Shown: positions 24,678 to 33,419, counted from the first letter of the stretch. The stretch is 37,151 bases of DNA from Victivallales bacterium (GCA_017431185.1 JAFRLP010000460.1:1-37151), one strand, 5' to 3'. Notes: generated from the letters alone by a model not told the origin. Made by a program: numbers and translations.

Positions 24678-25928
24678 TCATTTCACGTAGTACTGGGCGT
24701 TGCCGCCGCAACTGGCAAGCTGAAGTTTGCCGTAGGTGTCGCCTCCCTGATTGGGCTGTGCCCACTTGGCGGGAATGACGCGCTTGCCGAATTCGTCCTG
24801 AACGACGACCCAGCCCGCGCAGGCTCGGTTGAGGATGATGCCCAGTGCATTCCGATTAATGTACCAGTCGTTGCTGTTGATGATGACGTCCACGGCGTTG
24901 GGCATTTTCGGCAGGGCAAGGGCCAGCGCCTCCTTTGCAAGCGCATCATGCAATGCGCCCTTGGGGAATTCCTGGAAGGAATGGTAGATGACGACATCCG
25001 GCGAGTTGTTGTTGATGGCTTCCTTGATTTTCTGGCAGCTGACGGCGGCCTTGCTCAGGATTTGCATATAGTGGTCATTGTTTCCCTGGTTGTTGAAGAA
25101 GATGCAGATGTAGGACATTTGCGTCAAGGCTTCCTGTGCATAAGGAATCTCATTCTCGCGGACGTATTCAGGCTCGCCATTTACACCGAAGAAGTAGCAC
25201 TTTCCGTTCTTTTTACTATAGGGTCTGATATCCCTGCTGAAATTGGAGAAGAAGACCTTGAAATAATAGAAATCCATCCTTCTTTTCTCAACGTCGATCT
25301 TGATGTCGGTATTCACTAGAACCGGGGTTTCCAGGGCTCCGAGGAAAGCCTCATAGCGTTTGATTTCCTTTTCCGCCTCTTCCTTGCCAGGACCATCGGC
25401 TTGGACAATCTTGCGGTCTTGTTCTATGCGAGCGCGCAACTGCTTGTCCAGTTCAATCACATCTTCCTTTTTCTCCTTGGCCAGGTTTTTCACATATTTC
25501 TTAATGGGATTCTTATCGTTCCACCCCTCGTAGTCGGTATCCAGAACCCACGGTTGTGGTGCCGTCAGGCTGACATTGGCGGCAGGAAGCAGTTTTTGGG
25601 CAATGGATTTCTTCTCCGACTCTTCCTTCGCACGTTCCGCCTGGGCACTGGCGCGTTTTTCCTCCTGGGCTGCCTTTTCTTTGTCTTCAATGACCAGAAG
25701 ACGCTTCTCAAGGGCCTGGACATCAGGGTCATTTTCTCCGCAGGACTTCTTGAGCTCGTCAATGCGCTGACGCGCCTCCTTGGCGGCGGACTTCGCGGAG
25801 AAGCCACCAGCCTCGGCGGTTTTCAGGTAGGTCTCCGCCATCTTGACCTTCATAAACGGAGCCGCTGATAGACTGCCTGCCAGACAAGACAACACTGAAG
25901 CAGCAAGAACCAGTCTGAATCCTTTCAT
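24678..25928 (-). CDS. Secreted coiled-coil protein of unknown function
   Basis: The 416-residue product has a signal peptide (MKGFRLVLAASVLSCLAGSLSAAP). A charged helical region, probably coiled coil, spans about 45-112 (KEARQRIDELKK...QEEKRASAQAERAKEESEKK) and recurs at about 145-195. A compact C-terminal domain (about 205-416) includes VDVIINSNDWYINRNALGIILNRACAGWVVVQDEFGKRVIP. I do not recognise a family. GGAGA lies 7 nt before the ATG. An 8-bp inverted repeat sits directly upstream of the ribosome site. It ends at a strong bidirectional terminator and appears monocistronic. Confidence 0.85.
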   Translation of the reverse strand: MKGFRLVLAASVLSCLAGSLSAAPFMKVKMAETYLKTAEAGGFSAKSAAKEARQRIDELKKSCGENDPDVQALEKRLLVIEDKEKAAQEEKRASAQAERAKEESEKKSIAQKLLPAANVSLTAPQPWVLDTDYEGWNDKNPIKKYVKNLAKEKKEDVIELDKQLRARIEQDRKIVQADGPGKEEAEKEIKRYEAFLGALETPVLVNTDIKIDVEKRRMDFYYFKVFFSNFSRDIRPYSKKNGKCYFFGVNGEPEYVRENEIPYAQEALTQMSYICIFFNNQGNNDHYMQILSKAAVSCQKIKEAINNNSPDVVIYHSFQEFPKGALHDALAKEALALALPKMPNAVDVIINSNDWYINRNALGIILNRACAGWVVVQDEFGKRVIPAKWAQPNQGGDTYGKLQLASCGGNAQYYVK

Positions 25929-25942
25929 TTTGTCATCTCCAT

Positions 25943-25973
25943 GTCGCCAGTTGAGCGCATTTCCTCTGGCGAC
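25943..25973 (-). promoter_or_regulatory. Hairpin upstream of the ribosome site of the secreted coiled-coil protein
   Basis: GTCGCCAG (25943-25950) and CTGGCGAC (25966-25973) form a perfect 8-bp stem about 15-45 nt before the start codon. It is in the 5' leader and may affect mRNA stability or translation. Confidence 0.4.
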
Positions 25974-26160
25974 TGTGAGGAAAGCACTATTTCTTCATTA
26001 GGAAAACACTGACTTAAAATAATGAAACTTGTTCATATTGCAAACGCCTGAGTGAAAAAAACCTGTTCAGGCGCGGTGTGTCCTAAATCCGTTCATTTGA
26101 GCACGTATGGCAATCGTGTCATATCGACACATGATAGCCTGCTTTGCCGCAGATACAAGA

Positions 26161-26195
26161 AAAGCCCCATAAATCATTGATTTACAGGGCTTTTC
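26161..26195. terminator. Terminator downstream of tRNA-Thr
   Basis: AAAAGCCC (26161-26168) pairs with GGGCTTTT (26188-26195), extended by an inner TAAAT/ATTTA pairing. On the minus strand it lies 5 nt after the tRNA 3' end and ends in a T-run. Confidence 0.75.
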
Positions 26196-26200
26196 ACACT

Positions 26201-26275
26201 GGAGCCAGCAGTCGGATTTGAACCGACGACCGCCTGATTACAAATCAAGTGCTCTACCGGCTGAGCTATACTGGC
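26201..26275 (-). tRNA. tRNA-Thr(UGU)
   Basis: The cloverleaf can be drawn by eye on the minus strand: acceptor GCCAGTA paired with TGCTGGC, D-arm AGCTCAGCCGGTAGAGC, anticodon loop TTTGTAA with anticodon TGT, T-arm GTCGGTTCGAATCCGAC, and an encoded CCA end. Discriminator base is T. It has its own promoter-like boxes and a downstream terminator. Confidence 0.93.
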
Positions 26276-26284
26276 GTTTCGTTT

Positions 26285-26312
26285 AATATAGTGCCGAATC
26301 GGAAAAAAACAA
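26285..26312 (-). promoter_or_regulatory. Probable promoter of tRNA-Thr
   Basis: On the minus strand TTGTTT (26312-26307) and TATATT (26290-26285) are 16 bp apart. The -10 box ends 10 nt before the tRNA 5' end. Confidence 0.5.
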
Positions 26313-26376
26313 ACTGGCAACGCGCACATCAGGAAAGGGGGAGCCATTCGCCGAATGTGCGCACATCAGAACTGTT

Positions 26377-29207
26377 TTATTTCTTCTTGGCGGTTTTGGT
26401 CGCCACAGCCTTCGCGGGCTTCTCGGCGGGAGCCTTGGCCGCCACGGGTTTGTCGGCGGGTTTGTCGGCCTTGGCCTTCTCCAGGTCGTGCTTGATGGCA
26501 GCCTGAGAGGCGGCCACGCGGGCGACTGGCACGCGGAACGGCGAGCAGGAGACGTAACTCAGGCCCGTGCGATAGCAGAACTCCACGGAGGCTGCGTCGC
26601 CGCCCTGCTCACCGCAGATGCCGACCTTAAGGTCACTGCGCACGCCGCGTCCCAGTTTCGTGGCGGTCTCAATGAGTTTGCCAACGCCTTCCTGGTCAAT
26701 GGTCTGGAACGGGTCGGCGCGGAGAATCCGCTGGTCAAGATAATCTGGCAGGAAGGAGCCGATGTCATCGCGGCTGAAGCCGAAGGTCAACTGGGTCAGG
26801 TCGTTGGTGCCGAAGGAGAAGAACTCGGCGTCCTCCGCCATCTGGTCAGCCAGCAGCGCGGCGCGCGGGATTTCAATCATCGTGCCCACCTTGAACTCCA
26901 GCTTGTCAAGTTCATAGCGGCGGAGGATTTCCTTGTGCATCTCGTCAATGATGAGTTTGGTGTGACGCAGTTCGCGGACATCGCTGATGACGGGCACCAT
27001 GATTTCGGGAATGATGCGCTTACCCTTCTGGGCCAGTTCCACGACCGCCTCAAAGATGGCGCGCACTTCGTACTCGGTCATCTCGGGATAGCTGATGGAC
27101 AGACGAACGCCGCGGTGTCCCATCATCGGGTTGCTCTCCTGAAGGGCGTCAACGCGCTTGCGCACTTCGTCCTCGGGGATGTTCAGGGCACGGGACAGTT
27201 CGGAGCGGCCCAACGCGGAGTGCGGCACGAACTCGTGCAGCGGCGGGTCAAGCAGGCGGATGGTCACCGGCAGTCCGTCCATCGCCTCCATCGTGCTCTG
27301 GACACTGTGCTTCATATAGGGGAACAGTTCCTTGAGCACGTTCTCACGGTCAGCCTTGGTGACGCAGAGAATCATCTTGCGCAGCAGGAACAGCGGCTTG
27401 TCGGAACCCTCGCCGTAGAACATGTGCTCCATACGGAACAGGCCAATGCCCTCGGCGCCGAACGAGCGCGCCTTCTGGGCATCCTGGGCATTGTCCACAT
27501 TGGTGCGGACGCCCATCGTGCGGTATTTGTCCACCAGTCCCATGAAACGCACGAACAGGCTGTAGTCCTGATTGGCGGTGGGGGCCACCAGCGGCAGCGC
27601 GCCGTCATAGACAAAGCCCGTGGAGCCATTGATGGTCAGGACATTGCCCTCGCGGTAGGTCTGGTCGCCGATTTTCATCGTCTTGTTGGCGACGTCCACC
27701 ACCATGTCGGCGGCGCCGACAATGCAGCTCTTGCCCCAGCCGCGGGCCACCAGCGCCGCATGGCTGGTCATGCCGCCGCGGGCCGTCAGGATGCCCACCG
27801 CCACGCGCATGCCGTCAATGTCCTCGGGATTGGTCTCTTCGCGGACAAGGATGACCTTCTTGCCCAGGCGGGTCGCCGCAATGGCATCCTCGCTGTTGAA
27901 GTAGATTTCGCCGCAGGCCGCTCCGGGACCGGCGGGCAAGCCCTTCACAATCTGCTTGGTCTGCGCCAAAACACGCGGCTCGATGATGGGAAGCAGGAAC
28001 TCCATCACCTGATTCGGGGAGACGCGCAGCACAGCCGTCTTCTCGTCAATCAGCCCCTCGTCCAGCATGTTCAGCGCCATGCGGACGGCGGCCTTGCCGC
28101 CACGCTTGCCGACGCGGCACTGGAGCATGAACAGCCTGCCTTCCTGGATGGTGAACTCCAGGTCCTGCATATCGTGGTAGTGGTCTTCGAGCTTGAGGCG
28201 GATGTCGTCCAGCTGCTTATAGACATTGGGCATCATCTCCTCCATGGAGGGGATGTTGCGGTTCTTGTCGCTCTTTGTGGCGTTGTTGAGAGGGTTGGGG
28301 GTACGGATGCCAGCCACCACGTCCTCGCCCTGGCATTGAGCAGCCATTCGCCGTAGAACTTGTTTTCGCCAGTCGCGGGGTTGCGGCTGAACGCCACGCC
28401 GGTGGCGGAGGTGTTGCCCATGTTGCCGAAGACCATCGTCTGGACATTGACGGCGGTGCCCCAGGTTTCGGGGATGCCCTCGATGCGGCGATAGGAGACG
28501 GCCTTCTTGCCGACCCAGCTCTTGAACACGGCGCCGATGCCGCCCCAAAGCTGCTTGATGGGGTCGTCGGGGAATTCGACTCCGAGAACCTCCTTGATGC
28601 GGCGCTTGAAGGCGTCGGAGAGAGCCCTGAGGTCTTCGGCGGTCAAATCGGTGTCGGATTTGCAGTTCTTGATGTACTTGTACTGCTTCATCATCTCTTC
28701 GAGAATGGCGCGGATGCCCTTGCCCTCAAAGGGCTCGATGCCCTCGGCCTTCTCCATCACCACGTCCGCGTACATCATAATCAGACGGCGGTAGGAGTCC
28801 CAGACGAAACGCTCGTTCTTGGTCAGGGCGATGAGTCCGGGGATGGTGGAGGTGGCCAGACCGATGTTGAGCACGGTGTCCATCATGCCGGGCATGGACT
28901 GGCGCGCGCCGCTGCGGCAGCTGACCAGCAGGGGCTGCTTGGGGTCGCCGTATTTGCGGCCAGCCTTCTCCTCAACCGTCTTGAGGGCAGCCTTGACCTG
29001 GGGAATCAGCGCCTCCGGGATGTTGCCGCCATTGGCAAAGTAGTCGTTGCAGCATTCGGTGGTGATGGTGAATCCAGGCGGAACGGGCAACCCCAGACGG
29101 CACATCTCGGCCAGGTTGGCGCCTTTGCCGCCCAGCTCGTTCTTCATGGAGGCGTCGCCCTCGGCTGCGCCGCTGCCAAACGTGTAAACGTACTTGACTT
29201 GAGACAT
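26377..29207 (-). pseudogene. ppdK: Pyruvate, phosphate dikinase, interrupted by one frameshift
   Basis: Pyruvate, phosphate dikinase interconverts pyruvate, ATP and phosphate with phosphoenolpyruvate, AMP and pyrophosphate. The N-terminal nucleotide-binding part is read from ATG 29207 (MSQVKYVYTFGSG...LGGKGANLAEMCRLGLPVPPGFTI; AGGAGA 8 nt upstream). After FYGEWLLNA the frame shifts, and the rest continues one frame over from GEDVVAGIRTPNP to the stop at 26377. One missing G (plus strand) at about 28332-28333 explains it. The phosphohistidine motif GGMTSHAALVARGWGKSCIVGA (His about 480) and the PEP-binding barrel are intact; repaired length is 943 residues. The last ~35 residues form an unusual Lys/Ala/Pro-rich tail. 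Sequencing error and true mutation are both possible. Confidence 0.92.
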
Positions 29208-29317
29208 TCTGTTTTTCTCCTGTTGTTGATGATGGAACCTTTCTTTGGAACAAAAAAAACCATCTGGAGAAATCACCGGAAAATAAGTGGTGCCGATGCA
29301 CAGCCGCTGCGAAACTT

Positions 29318-29357
29318 TTTTCCGCCTCTGCAGTTTTGCAGGTGCGGAAAAAGGCTT
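29318..29357. terminator. Hairpin between the small basic protein gene and ppdK
   Basis: TTTTTCCGC and GCGGAAAAA, plus inner CTGCA/TGCAG, form a long stem with A/T flanks. It probably ends transcription of the small upstream gene or attenuates read-through into ppdK. Confidence 0.55.
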
Positions 29358-29415
29358 CGCCCACGGCTTTGAATGCACTTATTTTCGGGCAAGCGCCCCA
29401 GACACGAACACATCT

Positions 29416-29450
29416 CCTTTCGGCACGTGCAAGGCAGGCGCCGAAAGGGA
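29416..29450. terminator. Hairpin downstream of the small basic protein gene
   Basis: CCTTTCGGC and GCCGAAAGG form a 9-bp stem about 20 bp after the stop of the 35-aa gene. No long T-run follows, so termination strength is uncertain. Confidence 0.4.
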
Positions 29451-29469
29451 AAAACGCCGCAGGGCAACC

Positions 29470-29577
29470 CTATTTCTTCGCAGCCGCCCTCTTCGCCGCA
29501 TGGATGCGCTCCTTCACCCGCTCGGCATAGCGGTTGCGGCGAACGCGTTTCTTGGCTTTGGAATGCTGTTGGCTCAT
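29470..29577 (-). CDS. Small basic 35-residue protein
   Basis: This reading frame encodes 35 residues beginning MSQQHSKAKKRVRRNRYAER and ending AAKRAAAKK, with an ideal AGGAGA ribosome site 7-8 nt upstream. More than a third of the residues are Lys or Arg. A promoter (29647-29675) lies upstream and a hairpin downstream, which argues for a real, separately expressed gene. The composition suggests RNA, ribosome or DNA binding. I do not recognise a named family. Confidence 0.7.
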   Translation of the reverse strand: MSQQHSKAKKRVRRNRYAERVKERIHAAKRAAAKK

Positions 29578-29646
29578 GCTTTTCTCCTGTAAGGTCTCTT
29601 TTATGGTGGGAAGGGCATTGAATTACATGACACAAGAAAAAGCCAT

Positions 29647-29675
29647 AATATAACTCATGATTACCCTTTTGGCAA
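29647..29675 (-). promoter_or_regulatory. Promoter of the small basic protein gene
   Basis: On the minus strand TTGCCA (29675-29670) and TATATT (29652-29647) are 17 bp apart, about 70 bp upstream of the start codon. It lies just downstream of the asd stop codon, so the small gene is probably independent of asd. Confidence 0.55.
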
Positions 29676-29704
29676 CTGCGCAGGTCTCAAAAAACCGGCA
29701 GCGG

Positions 29705-30712
29705 CTATGCTTTGGCCAAAACCTCGGCAATCTGGACGGCATTGAGGGCGGCGCCCTTGAGAAGCTGGTCGCCGCAGACAAACAATGCCAAGCCGTTCGG
29801 GCAGCTCAGGTCATCGCGGACACGCCCCACCAGCACATCATACTGCTCATTGCTTTCAATGGGCATGGGGAAATGGTTGCTGGCCGCGTCATTGACAATC
29901 TTGACGCCTGGGGCCTTCGCCAATGCGGCCAGCGCCTCCTCGACGCTCACCTTGCGCTCCTGCTCGATGGTGATGGCCTCGGCATGGGAGCGGATGGTGG
30001 GAATGCGGATGCAGGTCGGGCAGACGCGGATGCGGTCATCGTGCATGATTTTGCAGGTCTCGTTGACCATCTTCATCTCCTCCTCGTTGTAGCCATTGGG
30101 GCCGATGGCCGTGTTGTGGCTGAAGAGGTTGAAGGCGTACTGGAAGGGGAACACCTGCGGCACGATGGGCTGGCCGTTGACGTATGCGGCAGTCTGGCCA
30201 AGCAGTTCGTTCATCCCCTTCTGGCCCGCGCCGCTGGAGCACTGGTAGGTGCTGACGACAATGCGGCGGATGGGGGAAAGGTCATGCAGCGGCTTCAAGG
30301 CGACCAGCATGATGATGGTCGTGCAGTTCGGGTTGGCGATGATGCCCTTGTGACGCAGGGCGTCCTCCGGATTGATTTCAGGAACCACCAGAGGCACTTC
30401 CGGAACCATGCGGAAGGCGCTGGAGTTGTCAATCATCACCGCGCCGCTATCGACACATGCCTTGGCGAAGTCGCGGGAACGGCTGGCTCCCGCGCTGAAC
30501 AGGGCGATGTCAATGCCCTTGAAGGAGTCATTGGTCATCTCCTCGACCTTGATTTTCTCCCCCAGATACTCCAATTCCTTGCCCACCGACCGGGCTGAGG
30601 CCAGCAGGCGCAGGCTCTTCACCGGGAAATGACGCTTTTCCAGGGTCTTGATCATCTCCAGTCCCACGGCTCCTGTCGCGCCGGCCACTGCAACATTGTA
30701 TTCTTTGCTCAT
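29705..30712 (-). CDS. asd: Aspartate-semialdehyde dehydrogenase
   Basis: The 335-residue cytoplasmic enzyme makes aspartate semialdehyde from aspartyl phosphate with NADPH, for lysine, diaminopimelate, threonine and methionine synthesis. Visible are the N-terminal GATGAVG (11-17), LFSAGASRSRDFA (71-83), catalytic Cys130 in IIANPNCTT, the STYQCSSGAGQKGMNEL segment and a catalytic-type His in RIPTIRSHAEAI. AAGGAG lies 8 nt before the ATG. Length is normal for the family. It is divergent from the truncated pseudopilin. Confidence 0.96.
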   Translation of the reverse strand: MSKEYNVAVAGATGAVGLEMIKTLEKRHFPVKSLRLLASARSVGKELEYLGEKIKVEEMTNDSFKGIDIALFSAGASRSRDFAKACVDSGAVMIDNSSAFRMVPEVPLVVPEINPEDALRHKGIIANPNCTTIIMLVALKPLHDLSPIRRIVVSTYQCSSGAGQKGMNELLGQTAAYVNGQPIVPQVFPFQYAFNLFSHNTAIGPNGYNEEEMKMVNETCKIMHDDRIRVCPTCIRIPTIRSHAEAITIEQERKVSVEEALAALAKAPGVKIVNDAASNHFPMPIESNEQYDVLVGRVRDDLSCPNGLALFVCGDQLLKGAALNAVQIAEVLAKA

Positions 30713-30811
30713 CAGGAAAACTCCTTAACCAGCCCATTCTGACCGCCCTGCTCTTTCAGCGCGGCAAACACCACCACGCCTGGGCGTTTTTCATGGAAAA
30801 CAATTAATATA

Positions 30812-31555
30812 ATGCTTCAAAACCTGTTTTACAACTGGCCACCACAGCCCCCTTGGATCCCGGCCCTGGGCAAAGCCCGCGAAAAGGCGCGAAGCATCAG
30901 CTGCGTCAACAACCTGAAGCAGCATGTCCTGGCCGCCATCCAATATGCGGACGACAACGACAGCACCATGGCCCCCATTAACGATGCCATAAAATGTTGT
31001 GATGGAACTGCCTGGAACGGAACCGGAAACATCGGGGAGCGCGAATACGACCTGAAGGGGAAGGGACTCGTCAGCGCATACTTCGCCGATGACTTCAACG
31101 TCAAGCTTTGTCCCGCAGTCAGAAATTTCGTCACCATGTGCCAGAATCAAAACGGCTGGTGCTTTGGCGGCGGCTATGGCATGAACGGCAATGTAGGCTG
31201 GTCGGCCAAATCACCCCCCGTGCTTATCACCTCCATCGACGGCCCCTCCGGCAAGATACTCTTCGGGGACACCTTTGATTACGCCTGGGATTCCAGCTAC
31301 GGCTATGTCATACGTCTCTATCCGTATGACAAGTGCGTCAACTGGTACACTGTCAGCAGCATGTCTCCCAATTCGCATTTCCGGCATGGCGGCATGACCA
31401 ACATAGGCTGGGTCGATGGTCATATTTCCAGCGAAAGACCTGAAAAGATGGGCACCGCCTCCAGTGAAACCAAAAACAACGTCGGATGGGTGCGCACCGA
31501 CACAAAGCATTGGCTTCTCAACAAAAGCCAGGAAGCCGCTTACGCGGAAAACTGA
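30812..31555 (+). pseudogene. 5'-truncated pseudopilin (H-X9-DG protein without the N-terminal helix)
   Basis: The 247-residue frame enters the pseudopilin family at [21 protein letters not shown], preceded only by MLQNLFYNWPPQPPWI. The leader peptide and hydrophobic helix that normally precede this point are missing. The rest is intact and ends with H-GGMTNIGWV-DG. No ribosome site precedes the ATG. Without the helix the product cannot be processed or assembled as a pilin. It therefore looks like a gene that lost its 5' end by deletion or recombination next to asd. The small exported-protein gene follows after 30 bp. Confidence 0.7.
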
Positions 31556-31585
31556 CTCAGGTGTACTCCGAAGGAATGGAAGAAG

Positions 31586-32029
31586 ATGAAAAAAAAGGTC
31601 TTCATGTGGACACTTCTGGCCGCGCTGGCTTTGGCGGCGACCTGCCTGTGGCATTCATACATCTCCGACCCCCTTTCCTCGTTCAAGGAGGCAAAGATGG
31701 AGACAGTGGAGAACCAGGCCGACATTCAGGCATTCATGGCGGAGGTTCTTGACGCCATCAAGACCAACGACAGGCGCGCGCTTTATGAGTTCTTCGGCTC
31801 CGGCGATGCGATGGCCTTCAACCGCAACTACCTGAACAGGTTTTTCAAGGAGCAGGACTTCTGTCCAGCCGAGGTGACGGAATACCGTAAGTTCACCCGA
31901 AGTGCGAACAACGAGGTATTCTATGAGGCCACAGTCACCAGCGCCAGGAGAAACAGACGATACGTCTTTACCATTGAAGGCGGAGGCGGTCATTTCAGGG
32001 TTTCCTCGCTGATGGAGAACCAGCAGTGA
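31586..32029 (+). CDS. Small exported or membrane-anchored protein of unknown function
   Basis: The 147-residue product has an N-terminal signal sequence or anchor (MKKKVFMWTLLAALALAATCLW). A small alpha+beta domain follows (about 35-145, DIQAFMAEVLDAIKTNDRRALYEFFGS...RYVFTIEGGGGHFRVSSLM), reminiscent of NTF2-like or DUF4878-type folds. I cannot assign a family. GGAA/GAAG precedes the start. It lies 30 bp downstream of the truncated pseudopilin and may have shared its promoter. Confidence 0.75.
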   Translation: MKKKVFMWTLLAALALAATCLWHSYISDPLSSFKEAKMETVENQADIQAFMAEVLDAIKTNDRRALYEFFGSGDAMAFNRNYLNRFFKEQDFCPAEVTEYRKFTRSANNEVFYEATVTSARRNRRYVFTIEGGGGHFRVSSLMENQQ

Positions 32030-32042
32030 TTGCCAGGAGACG

Positions 32043-32107
32043 TCTCCTATGAAACACACCGTGTTTCGTGCGTTGTGTTGACGGCGGCGGGGACGCCGCC
32101 GCTGCCT
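32043..32107 (-). repeat. Dispersed repeat family 3 (module D), copy 2
   Basis: This is the inverted partner of 15941-16005, with three mismatches in 65 bp. It begins about 13 bp after the stop codon of the small exported-protein gene and contains the same two hairpins. Confidence 0.75.
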
Positions 32108-32140
32108 TTGCCCAGATGCCTGAATGCCGGGGTTCCTGAT

Positions 32141-32168
32141 TTGAAAGCAAGGTTTTTTTGAATATATT
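32141..32168 (+). promoter_or_regulatory. Promoter of the RND efflux operon
   Basis: TTGAAA (32141-32146) and TATATT (32163-32168) are 16 bp apart, about 150 bp upstream of the adaptor start codon. This leaves a long 5' leader. Confidence 0.5.
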
Positions 32169-32206
32169 AACGGCATTTGTCACTGGTGCTCTTTTGCCGA
32201 GGATAA

Positions 32207-32302
32207 CGCTCTGGCAAACTCCATTTGCGGAGCGCCAAGTCGATGATTCTGCCATGCATAATGGAGTATGGCAGGAATCCAACCTCGGAGGCGTTTCGCC
32301 TC
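32207..32302 (+). promoter_or_regulatory. Structured 5' leader of the efflux operon (three hairpins)
   Basis: Hairpin 1 (32207-32234) pairs CGCTC/GAGCG and GCAAA/TTTGC. Hairpin 2 (32245-32279) pairs GATTC/GAATC and TGCCAT/ATGGCA with one bulge. Hairpin 3 (32288-32302) is GAGGCG-TTT-CGCCTC, ending 9 nt before the AAGGTGAAAG ribosome site. This layout suggests attenuation or translation control. It matches no riboswitch I know. Confidence 0.45.
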
Positions 32303-32318
32303 TACCTCAAGGTGAAAG

Positions 32319-33419
32319 ATGTTCTTTTCCAAGGGGACGCGTAGCGTTATGTGCGCCGTCACGATGACGGCGGGAATGTGTTTGGCTCAGACGGGGCGTC
32401 AGGCTCTTCCCCCGTCAGTTTATGTGGGACGGGCGGTTCTGGTTGAGCGTTCGCCCGTCAGGCAGTATGTGGGAATGGTCGAGGCCATTCAGCACGTCGA
32501 TGTCATGCCGCGTGTGACGGGCTGGCTTTTGAAAACGTCGTTTTCCGAAGGGACGCTTGTCAAAAAGGGCGACCTGCTTTTCGAATTCGAGGACACCACC
32601 TACCAGGCCGCCGTCGAGACGCTGGAGGCCAGGGCCGCCGCCCTAAAGGCCACCCTGGCCTTCGCGGAGTCCGAACTGAAACGCAACAGGAAACTTTTCG
32701 AGAAGAACGTCATCACCCCTTCCGCCTTCGAGAACTACGTGATGCAGGAGGCAACCGCCAGGGCCTCGCTCAAGGAGGTGGAGGCATCGCTTCTGGACGC
32801 ACGGAACAACCTCGCCTACACCAGGCTCTTCGCGCCCATTGACGGACGCATTGGAAAGGCCACGCTTACGCCTGGCAACCTGGTCACCCCTCAGAGCGGA
32901 AAACTGGCTGAAATCGACATGGTCGCCCCAATCTATGTCCGGTTCTCCATGAGCGAGAAAACCTTCCGCAGCCAATTCGGAGGGCTGGAGGGAATACGCC
33001 AGACCGCAGTGGTCAACATTCGCCTGGCTGACGGAGGCGCCTACGGCGAAACCGCAAAGGTCTCGCTTGCCGACAGCAAAATCAGCGCCTCGGCCAACAC
33101 CATCACGCTTTGGGCGACTTTTCCGAATGCGGACGGACGGCTGCTGCCAGGCAGCTTCGTGACTGTCATGCTCTCCGTCTCCGATTTCAAGCCTTTGACT
33201 GGCCTCAGCCCGGCTGCCGTCGTCACCGTCAAGGACGGTCACCTGGTCTATGTGGTTGATGAAACGGGGAAGGTCAGCGCGCGTTCCGTCACGCTGGGAG
33301 GGCAGGTTGACGGCATGCAGCTCATCACGGAGGGAATCCGTCCTGGCGAGCGGGTCGTGACGGGAGGGACCCACAAGGTGCAGGATGGCATGAGCGTCAC
33401 CCCCGTCGAGCGCAATTAA
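32319..33419 (+). CDS. RND efflux periplasmic adaptor (membrane fusion protein, AcrA-like)
   Basis: The 366-residue product has an N-terminal export signal (about 1-23, MCAVTMTAGMCLA), a lipoyl-like segment (VDVMPRVTGWLLKTSFSEGTLVKKGDLLFEFED, about 60-92), a helical hairpin (about 95-160), the second lipoyl half (FAPIDGRIGKATLTPGNLV) and a C-terminal beta-barrel/membrane-proximal region. It links the inner-membrane pump to an outer-membrane channel. No lipobox Cys is clearly placed. AAGGTGAAAG precedes the ATG directly. The pump gene follows after 15 bp; no TolC-type gene is in the window. Confidence 0.93.
   Translation: MFFSKGTRSVMCAVTMTAGMCLAQTGRQALPPSVYVGRAVLVERSPVRQYVGMVEAIQHVDVMPRVTGWLLKTSFSEGTLVKKGDLLFEFEDTTYQAAVETLEARAAALKATLAFAESELKRNRKLFEKNVITPSAFENYVMQEATARASLKEVEASLLDARNNLAYTRLFAPIDGRIGKATLTPGNLVTPQSGKLAEIDMVAPIYVRFSMSEKTFRSQFGGLEGIRQTAVVNIRLADGGAYGETAKVSLADSKISASANTITLWATFPNADGRLLPGSFVTVMLSVSDFKPLTGLSPAAVVTVKDGHLVYVVDETGKVSARSVTLGGQVDGMQLITEGIRPGERVVTGGTHKVQDGMSVTPVERN

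Noticed and set aside
26319..26366. Repeated GCGCACATCAG and facing ATGTGCGC between tRNA-Thr and ppdK as an attachment site
   Set aside because: The repeat is not part of the tRNA sequence, no integrase is nearby and the pairing is short; it may only be a weak terminator for ppdK.
28320..28345. Programmed ribosomal frameshift in ppdK
   Set aside because: No slippery heptamer, pseudoknot or internal Shine-Dalgarno is evident, and the family does not use frameshifting; a simple 1-nt deletion or error explains it.
26488..28356. Plus-strand open frame of 622 codons
   Set aside because: Antisense shadow of the dikinase gene; its His/Gln/Ala-rich composition is typical of the reverse complement of a GC-rich coding region.
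29657..30598. Plus-strand open frame of 313 codons
   Set aside because: Antisense to asd, which is a clear full-length enzyme.
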